Origin: Streptococcus vestibularis ATCC 49124
GTDB lineage: Bacteria > Bacillota > Bacilli > Lactobacillales > Streptococcaceae
Reading direction: 5' to 3'
Length of the DNA stretch: 6,283 bases
NCBI RefSeq assembly: GCF_000188295.1
Contig: NZ_GL831112.1
Coordinates: 467,799 to 474,081 of the forward strand
Both the position numbers and the translations under genes were made by a program. Positions 1 through 6,262 of this stretch are shown in pieces. Position 1 is the stretch's first letter; every line of letters starts with the position of its first letter. A model generated the notes under the pieces. It searched no databases, had not been told where the DNA came from, and worked only from the letters and a program-made list of their open reading frames with translations.

Positions 1-1
1 A

Positions 2-112
2 CATGGCTTGGTCATTGGTGACCGCCAGATAGACATAGAGGCTGGAGGAGCAGCGGGTTTGGATACCTTGTTTGTTGATGGCCATAAATCATTATTGGAG
101 ATTGTGACATAG
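2..112 (+). CDS. HAD-family hydrolase, C-terminal end (5' part outside window)
   Basis: Only the last 36 codons are in the window, read in the frame starting at base 2 and ending with TAG at 110-112. The visible peptide begins HGLVIGDRQIDIEAG. The GDRxxDIxAGxxAG pattern is the fourth motif of HAD-superfamily hydrolases, in which the acidic residues hold the Mg2+ of the phosphoaspartate reaction. The following GLDTLFVDG is the usual last strand before the C-terminus. Family knowledge says such proteins are small cytosolic phosphatases or phosphoglucomutase-like enzymes; the substrate cannot be read from this fragment. The stop codon directly abuts the gyrB start, so the two genes are probably cotranscribed and translationally linked. 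I recall a HAD hydrolase in the same place upstream of gyrB in pneumococci. The family assignment is firm; the specific function is unknown. Confidence 0.85.
   Translation, partial: HGLVIGDRQIDIEAGGAAGLDTLFVDGHKSLLEIVT
97..100 (+). promoter_or_regulatory. gyrB ribosome binding site inside the upstream gene
   Basis: GGAG lies within the last codons of the HAD hydrolase gene, 12 bases before the gyrB ATG. That is longer than the usual 5-9 base spacing. With the adjoining stop and start codons (TAG then ATG), it suggests that gyrB translation depends partly on ribosomes finishing the upstream gene. No promoter is visible in the 112 bases before gyrB, so its promoter must lie further upstream. 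Confidence 0.5.
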
Positions 113-2065
113 ATGACTGATGAATTAAAAAATCTTGAAGAAAAAGCGCAAGAATATGATGCCAGCCAGATTCAGGTCTTAGAGGGACTTGAAGCGGTAC
201 GTATGCGCCCAGGAATGTATATTGGATCCACCTCAAAAGAAGGCTTGCATCACTTGGTATGGGAGATTGTCGATAACTCAATCGATGAGGCCTTAGCAGG
301 ATTCGCCACGCATATCAAAGTTTTTATTGAACCGGATAATTCTATCACGGTTGTTGACGATGGTCGTGGTATCCCAGTCGATATCCAAGAAAAAACAGGC
401 CGTCCTGCGGTAGAAACTGTCTTTACAGTACTTCACGCTGGTGGTAAATTCGGCGGAGGCGGTTATAAGGTCTCTGGTGGTTTGCACGGGGTTGGTTCTT
501 CGGTCGTTAATGCCCTCTCAACTCAGCTTGATGTTAAGGTTTATAAAAACGGTCATATTCATTTCCAAGAGTATAAACGTGGGGTAGTGGTAGCAGATTT
601 GGCAGTAATTGGTGAAACAGAGAAACATGGTACGACTGTTCACTTTACGCCAGACCCAGAGATTTTCCAAGAGACAACGGAGTTTGACTTTGGAAAGTTA
701 GCTAAACGTATCCAAGAATTAGCTTTTCTGAACAAGGGGCTCCGTATCTCTATCACTGATAAGCGTGAAGGTCTTGAACAAGAGAAACATTATCACTATG
801 AGGGTGGAATCACATCTTATGTGAAGTACATCAATGAAAACAAAGACGTTATCTTTGACGAGCCTATCTACACAGATGGTGAGATGGATGGCATTTCAGT
901 CGAAGTTGCTATGCAGTATACGACCGGCTACCATGAAACGGTGATGAGTTTTGCCAATAATATCCACACTCATGAAGGTGGTACTCATGAACAAGGTTTC
1001 CGTACGGCTCTTACTCGTGTTATCAATGATTATGCACGTCAGAATAAGATTCTCAAAGAAAAAGATGATAATTTGACAGGGGATGATGTTCGTGAAGGTT
1101 TGACTGCTATCATCTCTGTTAAACATCCAAACCCACAGTTTGAAGGGCAAACCAAGACCAAGCTTGGAAACTCTGAAGTGGTTAAGATTACCAATCGTCT
1201 CTTCAGTGAAGCTTTGAGTCGCTTCCTCTTGGAAAATCCTGCTATTGCTAAAAAGATTGTTGAAAAAGGAATTCTGGCTTCTAAGGCCCGTATCGCCGCT
1301 AAGCGTGCTCGTGAAGTGACACGTAAGAAGTCAGGTCTTGAAATTTCAAACCTTCCAGGGAAGTTGGCAGACTGTTCATCGAATAATGCTGAAATGAATG
1401 AACTTTTCATTGTCGAAGGGGACTCAGCCGGTGGATCTGCTAAATCAGGTCGTAACCGTGAATTCCAAGCTATTCTGCCAATTCGAGGTAAGATTTTGAA
1501 CGTTGAAAAGGCTAGCATGGATAAGATTCTAGCCAACGAAGAGATTCGTTCTCTCTTCACAGCTATGGGAACTGGTTTTGGATCAGAATTTGATGTCAGC
1601 AAGGCTCGTTACCACAAGTTGGTAATCATGACTGATGCCGATGTCGATGGGGCCCACATCCGTACTTTGCTTCTGACTTTGATTTACCGCTTTATGCGTC
1701 CAGTCTTGGAAGCAGGCTATGTCTACATTGCTCAACCACCAATTTATGGGGTTAAGGTTGGTTCTGAGATTAAAGAATACATCCAACCTGGTGCAAATCA
1801 AGAAGAAAAATTGCGTGTAGCTCTTGAAAATTACAGTGTGGGACGTTCAAAACCTACGGTTCAACGTTATAAAGGTCTAGGTGAAATGGATGACCACCAA
1901 CTTTGGGAAACAACCATGGACCCTGAAAATCGTTTGATGGCACGTGTTTCTGTGGATGATGCTGCAGAGGCCGATAAGATTTTCGATATGTTGATGGGAG
2001 ACAAGGTTGAACCTCGCCGCGAATTTATCGAAGAAAATGCCGTTTACAGTACTCTGGATATCTAA
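113..2065 (+). CDS. gyrB: DNA gyrase subunit B
   Basis: GyrB is the ATPase subunit of the A2B2 gyrase that introduces negative supercoils into DNA. The protein has 650 residues, the usual length for short Gram-positive GyrB. The GHKL ATP-binding domain comes first: Glu51 and Asn55 in [10 protein letters not shown], Asp82 in DDGRGIP, the glycine-rich lid at 114-128 ([15 protein letters not shown]), and the QTK loop at 346-348 that senses the gamma phosphate. The TOPRIM domain follows, with EGDSAGG from Glu435 and the Mg-binding acids in [10 protein letters not shown] (Asp508, Asp510, Asp512), then [10 protein letters not shown] at 584-593. The C-terminal YSTLDI and the whole pattern fit GyrB rather than ParE. 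The quinolone-determining region (about 435-460) has the wild-type Asp437 and Arg458; Arg458 stands where E. coli has Lys447 and is, as I recall, normal in streptococci. The start is supported by the conserved N-terminus running into [24 protein letters not shown]. Confidence 0.99.
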   Translation: MTDELKNLEEKAQEYDASQIQVLEGLEAVRMRPGMYIGSTSKEGLHHLVWEIVDNSIDEALAGFATHIKVFIEPDNSITVVDDGRGIPVDIQEKTGRPAVETVFTVLHAGGKFGGGGYKVSGGLHGVGSSVVNALSTQLDVKVYKNGHIHFQEYKRGVVVADLAVIGETEKHGTTVHFTPDPEIFQETTEFDFGKLAKRIQELAFLNKGLRISITDKREGLEQEKHYHYEGGITSYVKYINENKDVIFDEPIYTDGEMDGISVEVAMQYTTGYHETVMSFANNIHTHEGGTHEQGFRTALTRVINDYARQNKILKEKDDNLTGDDVREGLTAIISVKHPNPQFEGQTKTKLGNSEVVKITNRLFSEALSRFLLENPAIAKKIVEKGILASKARIAAKRAREVTRKKSGLEISNLPGKLADCSSNNAEMNELFIVEGDSAGGSAKSGRNREFQAILPIRGKILNVEKASMDKILANEEIRSLFTAMGTGFGSEFDVSKARYHKLVIMTDADVDGAHIRTLLLTLIYRFMRPVLEAGYVYIAQPPIYGVKVGSEIKEYIQPGANQEEKLRVALENYSVGRSKPTVQRYKGLGEMDDHQLWETTMDPENRLMARVSVDDAAEADKIFDMLMGDKVEPRREFIEENAVYSTLDI

Positions 2066-2082
2066 TATTCTTTTAGAAAAAG

Positions 2083-2111
2083 GTGCAATGCTAGGATAAC
2101 TATGATATAAT
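2083..2111 (+). promoter_or_regulatory. Promoter in front of ezrA (extended -10)
   Basis: TATAAT at 2106-2111 is a perfect -10 box and is preceded by TG one base upstream (2103-2104), giving the extended -10 TGATATAAT. The -35 region at the 17-base spacing (2083-2088, GTGCAA) matches TTGACA at only three of six positions, as is common when the -10 is extended. Transcription would start near 2118, about 44 bases before the ezrA ATG. There is no convincing terminator between gyrB and ezrA, so ezrA is probably also reached by read-through from gyrB. Confidence 0.75.
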
Positions 2112-2161
2112 CGTAATGTTATTCTACATTTATGAACATAATAGACGATTAAGGAGAAACT

Positions 2162-3886
2162 ATGTCTAGCGGAATTGTTTTACTGATTGTAGTGGCAGTT
2201 ATACTTGTAATTGTCGCTTACTTAGTCGGTATTCTTATTAGAAAACGAAATGATTCGCGGATTGCACAGCTTGAAGAACGCAAGCAAAAATTGTTTGACT
2301 TGCCAATTAATGAAGAAATTGAAGAAGTTAAAAAGCTTCATTTGATTGGACAAAGTCAAACAACTTTCCGTGAATGGAATCAGAAATGGATAGACATTTC
2401 GACAAATTCATTTGCAGATATTGAAAATCATATTTTCGAAGCTGAAAATATGAATGATACCTTCCATTTCTTTAAAGCTAGTGGTGAGATCAATAATATT
2501 GAGAGTCAGTTAGATCTTGTGGAAGAAGACATTAAGTCTATTCGTGAGGCGCTCTCAACCTTGAAAGAACAAGAAGAAAAGAATAGTGCTCGTGTTAAAC
2601 ATGCACTTGACTTGTACGAAGAGTTGCAAAATTCTATTGAAGAAAACTCTGATAATTTTGGCTCTACTATGGGTGAAATCAACAAACAGCTTAAAAACAT
2701 TGAATCTGAGTTTGCTGAATTCGTGACTCTTAATTCATCAGGTGACCCTGTTGAGGCATCAAGCATTTTGGACCGTGCAGAGGAGCATACCATTGCTTTG
2801 GGTCAAATTTCAGAGAAGATTCCAGCCATTGTAGCTAAGTTGGAAGATGATTTTCCAGATCAGTTGGATGATTTGGAATCTGGCTACCGCAAGTTGATTG
2901 AGCAAAATTACCACTTCCCTGAGAAAAATATCGAACGTCGCTTCCAGGAAATTCGTGAAGCTATCCGTTCAAACTCAAGTGAGTTGGTTTCTCTTGACCT
3001 GGATCGCGCGGAAGAAGAAAACGCTGATATTCAAGAAAAAATTGACAACTTGTATAGCATTTTCGAACGCGAAATTGCATCATACAAGGCTGTTATACGT
3101 CAAAAGAAAATTTTGCCAGATTATCTCAAGCATGCTAAAGAAAACAACAAGAAACTTCAAGAAGAGCTTGAGCGTCTCATGTTGACTTACATTTTCGATG
3201 AAACTTATGCAGCAGATGTACGTAGCTTTGCTTCAGATATTTCGAGTGTTGAAACAGCAGTTCTTCCAACCCTTGAAAACTTTGATAATCAGGTGAAACC
3301 TTTCTCAGAACTTGAAAAGATCTTCGAAAAGAGTCTCAATACCTTGTCTGCTGTTGAAAATGGACAGGTTGAGGTTTTTGAAAATCTTCGAGCTATCGCG
3401 AAAAATGAAGCTAAGGCGCGCGACGAGCTTGATGTTTATGTTAATAAATTGCATGTTATCAAGCGTTACATGGAAAAACGTAATCTTCCAGGTATTCCTC
3501 AATCCTTCTTGAGTGTATTCTTCTCAACAAGTGCACAAATCGAGGCTCTCATGGATGAGCTCAGCCGTGGACGTATTAATATTGATGCAGTAATGCGTTT
3601 GACTGAAACGTCAAAAAATGCTATTGAACATTTGGAAGAGACTGCTTATTTGGTTGTTCAAAATGCAACCTTGACTGAACAACTCTTGCAGTACTCAAAC
3701 CGTTACCGCTCTTTCGAACCTGCTGTTCAAAGTAGCTTTGAGCATGCACTTAAGTTGTTCGAAGTCGACCACGACTACGATGCATCTTTGGAAGAAATCT
3801 CTTACGCCTTGGAAACAGTAGAACCAGGTGTAACAGATCGTTTTGTATCGTCTTACGAAAAAACACGCGAACAAATTCGTATGTAG
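2162..3886 (+). CDS. ezrA: Septation ring formation regulator EzrA
   Basis: EzrA is a membrane-anchored modulator of FtsZ assembly that prevents extra Z rings and takes part in septal cell-wall synthesis in Gram-positive cocci. The 574-residue length is normal for the family. Residues 4-26 form a single hydrophobic helix followed by RKRN, which places the N-terminus outside and the long body in the cytoplasm. The rest is almost entirely charged, heptad-like helix, the spectrin-repeat-like coiled-coil bundle of EzrA. Conserved blocks include [17 protein letters not shown] (60-76), [14 protein letters not shown] (187-200), [18 protein letters not shown] (433-450) and [10 protein letters not shown] (508-517). 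The last block contains the QNR patch needed for localisation to mid-cell. The start is fixed by AAGGAG at 2151-2156, five bases before the ATG. It has its own promoter upstream and a terminator directly downstream, so it can act as a single-gene unit. No defect is seen. Confidence 0.98.
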   Translation: MSSGIVLLIVVAVILVIVAYLVGILIRKRNDSRIAQLEERKQKLFDLPINEEIEEVKKLHLIGQSQTTFREWNQKWIDISTNSFADIENHIFEAENMNDTFHFFKASGEINNIESQLDLVEEDIKSIREALSTLKEQEEKNSARVKHALDLYEELQNSIEENSDNFGSTMGEINKQLKNIESEFAEFVTLNSSGDPVEASSILDRAEEHTIALGQISEKIPAIVAKLEDDFPDQLDDLESGYRKLIEQNYHFPEKNIERRFQEIREAIRSNSSELVSLDLDRAEEENADIQEKIDNLYSIFEREIASYKAVIRQKKILPDYLKHAKENNKKLQEELERLMLTYIFDETYAADVRSFASDISSVETAVLPTLENFDNQVKPFSELEKIFEKSLNTLSAVENGQVEVFENLRAIAKNEAKARDELDVYVNKLHVIKRYMEKRNLPGIPQSFLSVFFSTSAQIEALMDELSRGRINIDAVMRLTETSKNAIEHLEETAYLVVQNATLTEQLLQYSNRYRSFEPAVQSSFEHALKLFEVDHDYDASLEEISYALETVEPGVTDRFVSSYEKTREQIRM

Positions 3887-3893
3887 AATAGAG

Positions 3894-3921
3894 ATTCTGG
3901 GCCTCGGTCCAGGATTTTTTT
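3894..3921 (+). terminator. Rho-independent terminator of ezrA
   Basis: A nine-base-pair stem (3894-3902 with 3907-3915, including T-G and G-T wobbles) closes a CTCG tetraloop and runs into seven T residues (3915-3921). It starts eight bases after the ezrA stop codon. It separates ezrA from serB, so serB probably needs its own promoter. Confidence 0.9.
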
Positions 3922-3939
3922 GAAGAAACTTATCTCTTT

Positions 3940-3960
3940 TTAGGTTAATGATAAGCCTAA
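3940..3960. repeat. Small inverted repeat upstream of serB
   Basis: TTAGGTT at 3940-3946 pairs with AAGCCTAA-type sequence at 3954-3960 (seven pairs, one G-T) around a seven-base AT-rich centre. It lies between the ezrA terminator and the serB ribosome binding site and has no T-tract on either strand, so it is not a terminator. It could be an operator or chance in AT-rich DNA. No strong serB promoter is visible around it; AT-rich stretches such as TATATA at 3968-3973 are possible weak -10 boxes. Confidence 0.3.
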
Positions 3961-3996
3961 TAAAAGTTATATAGGTATTAAAGAATAGAGGTAATT

Positions 3997-4647
3997 ATGT
4001 CAGAAGTAAAAGGCTTATTAGTTATGGATGTAGACTCAACTCTGGTCCAAGAAGAAGTAATTGATTTATTGGGGGAAGAGGCTGGTGTTGGTCGAGAGGT
4101 CGCTGAAATCACAGAGCGGGCCATGCGTGGAGAATTAGATTTCAGACAGGCTCTGAATGAGCGTGTGGCAACCCTTAAGGGATTACCTGACAGCATATTT
4201 GAGAAGGTCTATGCCCGCATTCATTTCAACAAGGGAGCCAAGGAACTTGTGGATGAACTCCACTCACGTGGCTTCAAGGTAGGTTTAGTTTCTGGTGGTT
4301 TCCATGAGACAGTTGATAGACTGGCAAAAGAGGCAGGTATTGATTATGTGAAGGCTAATCACCTTGAAGTGATCGATGGTCTCTTAACTGGTAAGATTTA
4401 TGGTGAGATTGTTACCAAAGATGTCAAGGTAGCCAAACTTAAAGATTGGGCAGCAGAAAATGGTCTTAAACTCTCTCAAACCATTGCTATGGGTGATGGA
4501 GCCAATGATTTGCCTATGATTAAGACAGCCGGCATAGGCATTGCCTTTTGTGCCAAACCAATTGTCCGTGAACAAGCTCCTTATCAAATCACAGAACAAA
4601 ATTTATATAAGGTGATTCAGATTTTGGATGAGGTTAAGACAAAGTAG
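3997..4647 (+). CDS. serB: Phosphoserine phosphatase
   Basis: This enzyme hydrolyses O-phospho-L-serine to serine, the last step of the phosphorylated serine pathway in the cytoplasm. The 216-residue protein is a compact SerB of the HAD superfamily. Motif I is DVDST: Asp11 is the nucleophile and Asp13 the general acid/base. Glu20 and Arg56 match the substrate-binding residues of the family and even carry the same numbers as in the Methanocaldococcus jannaschii enzyme. Motif II is LVSGG with Ser99, motif III is probably Lys144, and motif IV is GDGANDLPM with Asp167, Asn170 and Asp171. Residues 16-75 form the small helical cap characteristic of SerB. The start follows AGAGG at 3987-3991 with a five-base spacer. 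The gene sits alone between two terminators, away from any serA or serC in view. Its own terminator is the landing site of the downstream insertion sequence. No defect is visible. Confidence 0.95.
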   Translation: MSEVKGLLVMDVDSTLVQEEVIDLLGEEAGVGREVAEITERAMRGELDFRQALNERVATLKGLPDSIFEKVYARIHFNKGAKELVDELHSRGFKVGLVSGGFHETVDRLAKEAGIDYVKANHLEVIDGLLTGKIYGEIVTKDVKVAKLKDWAAENGLKLSQTIAMGDGANDLPMIKTAGIGIAFCAKPIVREQAPYQITEQNLYKVIQILDEVKTK

Positions 4648-4667
4648 ATATAAAACATACTAAGATT

Positions 4668-4716
4668 AGTAGTGAAGAAATCTCCGACGGGAGAGAGTAC
4701 TCACTACTTTTTCTTT
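4668..4716 (+). terminator. Rho-independent terminator of serB (IS110 insertion site)
   Basis: AGTAGTGA (4668-4675) pairs perfectly with TCACTACT (4701-4708). Inside it a second helix, TCTCC (4681-4685) with GGAGA (4690-4694), closes a GACG loop. The outer stem runs straight into TTTTTCTTT. It starts 20 bases after the serB stop codon. By my reading, the native T-tract is the TTTTT at 4708-4712 and the bases from 4713 onward belong to the inserted element. Confidence 0.88.
4708..4712 (+). repeat. Left copy of the TTTTT junction repeat (putative core)
   Basis: This five-T run joins the serB terminator stem to the start of the element (CTTTGTGC). The same run recurs at 6160-6164 at the other end. 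IS110 recombinases leave a short shared core, a dinucleotide in IS621, at both junctions rather than a true target duplication. The actual core is probably two or three T residues within this run. A short homopolymer is weak evidence alone; the guide matches described under the RNA are what support it. Confidence 0.5.
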
Positions 4717-4717
4717 G

Positions 4718-4726
4718 TGCTAAAGT
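4718..4726 (+). promoter_or_regulatory. Possible extended -10 promoter in the left end of the IS
   Basis: TGCTAAAGT has TG one base before a -10-like TAAAGT (four of six matches). It would start a transcript near 4733, at the base of the first stem-loop, and could drive both the structured RNA and the transposase. The -35 region would fall in flanking DNA in the integrated form and in the element's right end in a circular form. No good -35 is visible in either arrangement, so this is tentative. Confidence 0.35.
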
Positions 4727-4759
4727 AGAGGTGTCTTGTTAAGTCGTGGCTTCTTTTGG

Positions 4760-4771
4760 CGCTAGACGTCG
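4760..4771 (+). repeat. 12-base repeat, copy 1 (cap of stem-loop 1)
   Basis: CGCTAGACGTCG occurs here and again 68 bases downstream. As RNA it forms most of a hairpin with stem GGCG/CGUC (4758-4761 with 4767-4770, one G-U pair) and loop CUAGA. It contains the palindrome GACGTC. Confidence 0.85.
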
Positions 4772-4827
4772 TATATAAAACTGGCAAGACACCTGTTTTA
4801 GATGGAATTTTATCAAAGTATGTTGGA

Positions 4828-4839
4828 CGCTAGACGTCG
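4828..4839 (+). repeat. 12-base repeat, copy 2 (cap of stem-loop 2)
   Basis: This is identical in sequence to the copy at 4760-4771. The hairpin here is GACG/CGUC (4826-4829 with 4835-4838) with loop CUAGA. An A-U pair stands where copy 1 has G-U, so the helix is kept although the bases differ. Confidence 0.85.
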
Positions 4840-4897
4840 AGTGTTGAAAATGAAATCACTAAAATAAGGAATCATTCAAGACAAAGAGGTAAACATA

Positions 4898-6100
4898 ATG
4901 CGGACAGTTTTTGGTATCGATGTGAGTAAAGCAAGCTCAGAAGTCGCTATTCTTGTGAATGGTGAAAGGGTTCATAGCTATACTATGCCTAATGACATTA
5001 TCGGATTTTCTCATCTACTGAAGGATCTAAAGACCGTGAGCAACCCCGAAATTATTTTCGAAGCCACTGGTGTCTATTCTCGCCGACTCCAGGCTTTTCT
5101 GGAAGAAAACAGCTATGACTATACACGTCTTAATCCTTTGGAAGCTAAGAAGCAACTTGATAGCTTACGAGTTCGGAAAACTGATAAGATTGACGCAGAG
5201 AAACTAGCTTCGTCACAATTTGTTTTAAATCGTAAACCAACTTACGTTCAAGAAGAAGTCTATCAAAACTTGCATGATCTTAGCCGATTCTACCAAAATC
5301 TGACAGAGGATATCGTAAGGACAAAGAATAGGCTGCACAAAGTTCTTCAAGTCGCCTTCCCAGAAATCGAGAATCTACTATCTACTCCTACAGGTGAGCA
5401 ATATTGGAATCTCGTGTCCATCTTCCCAACAAAGCATTGGGTGCTGGAATTATCAGAAGTTGAGTTGAAAGAGACTATCCGCAACTCAACCTCTAAACGC
5501 ATTTCAGAGAACAGAGTAGGTAACTTGGCCGAGAAGTTAGTTGGACTGGCAAAGCAATCTTATTCTGCCATTTCAAAAACCTCTCCTATGATAGAAGAGG
5601 TTAAGTATAATGCACAGGAACTTATAAGGTTGACAAACCGTCGGGAACAAGTTTTACAACAGTTGATAGCGTTAGCTGAACCTCTACCTGAATATGAGAT
5701 TCTTCTCTCTATTCCTGGTATCGCAGAAACAACGGCTACAAGCATTATTGGCGAATTAGGAGACATTCGTCGCTTTAAGTCTGCTAATCAAATCAACGCT
5801 TTTATCGGCATTGATCTCAAACACTATGAATCGGGAGATTTCCTAGGTCAAGAGCATATCACTAAGCGTGGGAATCCTTATGCAAGAAAAATTATGTATA
5901 AATGTATTCACAATATCGCTTCAGCTAGTCATACCAATCCTTGCCATATCGCAGATTTCTATGAGAAACGAAAAAGACAATCGCAGACAACTTCAACTAA
6001 GCCACATACGATTGCCTCTATACATCGCCTCATTAGGACAATGTACTATCTTATAATGCATAATAAACTTTACGATTATACTTTAGCCAAAAGTCATTAA
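4898..6100 (+). CDS. IS110-family transposase (DEDD/serine recombinase)
   Basis: This is an RNA-guided recombinase family that catalyses cut-and-paste-like insertion and excision through a circular intermediate. The N-terminal RuvC-like DEDD domain (about 1-160) shows GIDVSK with Asp8, FEATGVY with Glu55, and RKTDKIDA with Asp96 and Asp99, a complete DEDD set. The C-terminal Transposase_20-type domain (about 265-350) has SIPGIAETTATSIIGELGDI, then FIGIDLKHYESG, then ITKRGNPYARKIMY. Ser312 in the ESG motif is the likely nucleophile and lies 88 residues from the C-terminus, close to the position of the catalytic serine in IS621. At 400 residues it is longer than IS621 (326); the extra length is mostly in the helical middle region (about 160-265). 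The start follows AAAGAGG at 4883-4889 with an eight-base spacer. The frame is intact, with no frameshift or internal stop. It is preceded by the candidate bridge RNA and followed by a terminator. Confidence 0.96.
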   Translation: MRTVFGIDVSKASSEVAILVNGERVHSYTMPNDIIGFSHLLKDLKTVSNPEIIFEATGVYSRRLQAFLEENSYDYTRLNPLEAKKQLDSLRVRKTDKIDAEKLASSQFVLNRKPTYVQEEVYQNLHDLSRFYQNLTEDIVRTKNRLHKVLQVAFPEIENLLSTPTGEQYWNLVSIFPTKHWVLELSEVELKETIRNSTSKRISENRVGNLAEKLVGLAKQSYSAISKTSPMIEEVKYNAQELIRLTNRREQVLQQLIALAEPLPEYEILLSIPGIAETTATSIIGELGDIRRFKSANQINAFIGIDLKHYESGDFLGQEHITKRGNPYARKIMYKCIHNIASASHTNPCHIADFYEKRKRQSQTTSTKPHTIASIHRLIRTMYYLIMHNKLYDYTLAKSH

Positions 6101-6124
6101 AGTCGTCTATGCTTTATAATTCTA

Positions 6125-6164
6125 ACACCTTATTTCAAAAAATACCAGATAAGGTGTCGTTTTT
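6125..6164 (+). terminator. Terminator-like hairpin at the right end of the IS
   Basis: ACACCTTAT (6125-6133) pairs perfectly with ATAAGGTGT (6149-6157) around a 15-base A-rich loop, followed by CG and TTTTT (6160-6164). It lies 24 bases after the transposase stop codon. The hairpin belongs to the element, while the T-tract coincides with the proposed core shared with the serB terminator. The two-base gap before the T run and the large loop make it a weaker terminator than those of ezrA and serB. Confidence 0.7.
6160..6164 (+). repeat. Right copy of the TTTTT junction repeat (putative core)
   Basis: This run sits between the element's terminal hairpin (ending GTGTCG) and flanking DNA beginning ATATGCTC. 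It is the partner of the copy at 4708-4712 and marks the proposed right boundary of the IS. Confidence 0.5.
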
Positions 6165-6262
6165 ATATGCTCAAATGTCAGAAAAAATGGCTTGAACTAT
6201 TCCTCAAAAAATTCCTTTTATGCACTTTCAGAAATAATGTTGAATCAGAAACCGTATTATAC

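Larger units (their letters stand above)
4729..4864 (+). ncRNA. Candidate IS110 bridge RNA (structured part)
   Basis: Two tandem stem-loops fill the region before the recombinase gene. Stem-loop 1 has a perfect 10-bp outer stem (4729-4738 with 4785-4794). Its large internal loop has 19 bases on the 5' side and 14 on the 3' side, and a small apical hairpin lies at 4758-4770. Stem-loop 2 is closed by TTTTAG/CTAAAA (4796-4801 with 4859-4864) or alternatively by ATTTT..CAA with TTGAAAAT (4807-4816 with 4844-4851), with an apical hairpin at 4826-4838. Both apical hairpins share the loop CTAGA. In known IS110 bridge RNAs, two internal loops act as target- and donor-binding loops and are transcribed from the left end. 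Here the 5' side of loop 1 (4749-4757) resembles the left flank, and the 3' side (4771-4780) is complementary to the right flank. RNA ends are not determined. Function is inferred from structure, position and family. Confidence 0.7.
4713..6164 (+). mobile_element. IS110-family insertion sequence with candidate bridge RNA
   Basis: The element consists of a long left non-coding end (about 185 bases), one recombinase gene and a short right end (about 60 bases). This is the layout of the IS110 group, which lacks classical terminal inverted repeats. Ends are inferred, not proven. TTTTT occurs at both proposed junctions (4708-4712 and 6160-6164) and would be the recombination core plus neighbours, giving a unit of about 1452 bp, within the 1.2-1.6 kb usual for the family. 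Removing one copy restores a serB terminator hairpin followed by TTTTTATATGC. The left end carries two stem-loops resembling a bridge RNA whose first loop fits the flanks. The exact cut within the T run cannot be read. The recombinase frame is intact, so the copy may be active. I do not recognise a specific named IS. Confidence 0.8.

Noticed and set aside
1039..1602. 187-codon open frame on the minus strand inside gyrB, and other frames antisense to gyrB and ezrA.
   Set aside because: They lie wholly within clearly coding genes, have no recognisable domain and no ribosome binding site of note. They follow from codon bias of the real gene.
2071..2083. CTTTTAGAAAAAG-like symmetry after gyrB as a terminator.
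   Set aside because: The stem would be only A-T pairs with a tiny loop and no T-tract follows.
2898..3185. 95-codon plus-strand frame inside ezrA.
   Set aside because: It is an out-of-frame shadow of a fully conserved EzrA sequence, with a composition unlike a real protein.
4774..4779. TATAAA as a -10 box for the transposase.
   Set aside because: No -35 is present at the right distance (TTCTTT at 4751-4756), and the bases are better explained as part of the right target guide of the RNA.
4717..6225. Imperfect inverted repeat GTGCTAAAG (4717-4725) and CTTTTATGCAC (6215-6225) as terminal repeats.
   Set aside because: It needs two single-base gaps, and the right copy falls outside the better-supported right boundary.
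4715..6244. Alternative IS boundaries ending at ATGTTGAA (6237-6244), which matches ATGTTGGA in stem-loop 2 (4820-4827), with TT as core (4715-4716 and 6240-6241).
   Set aside because: The match is only six to seven bases, easily found by chance. With these ends neither right-hand guide segment pairs with the expected DNA, and the right non-coding end would be unusually long (about 140 bases). The TTTTT boundaries explain both sides of loop 1 better.
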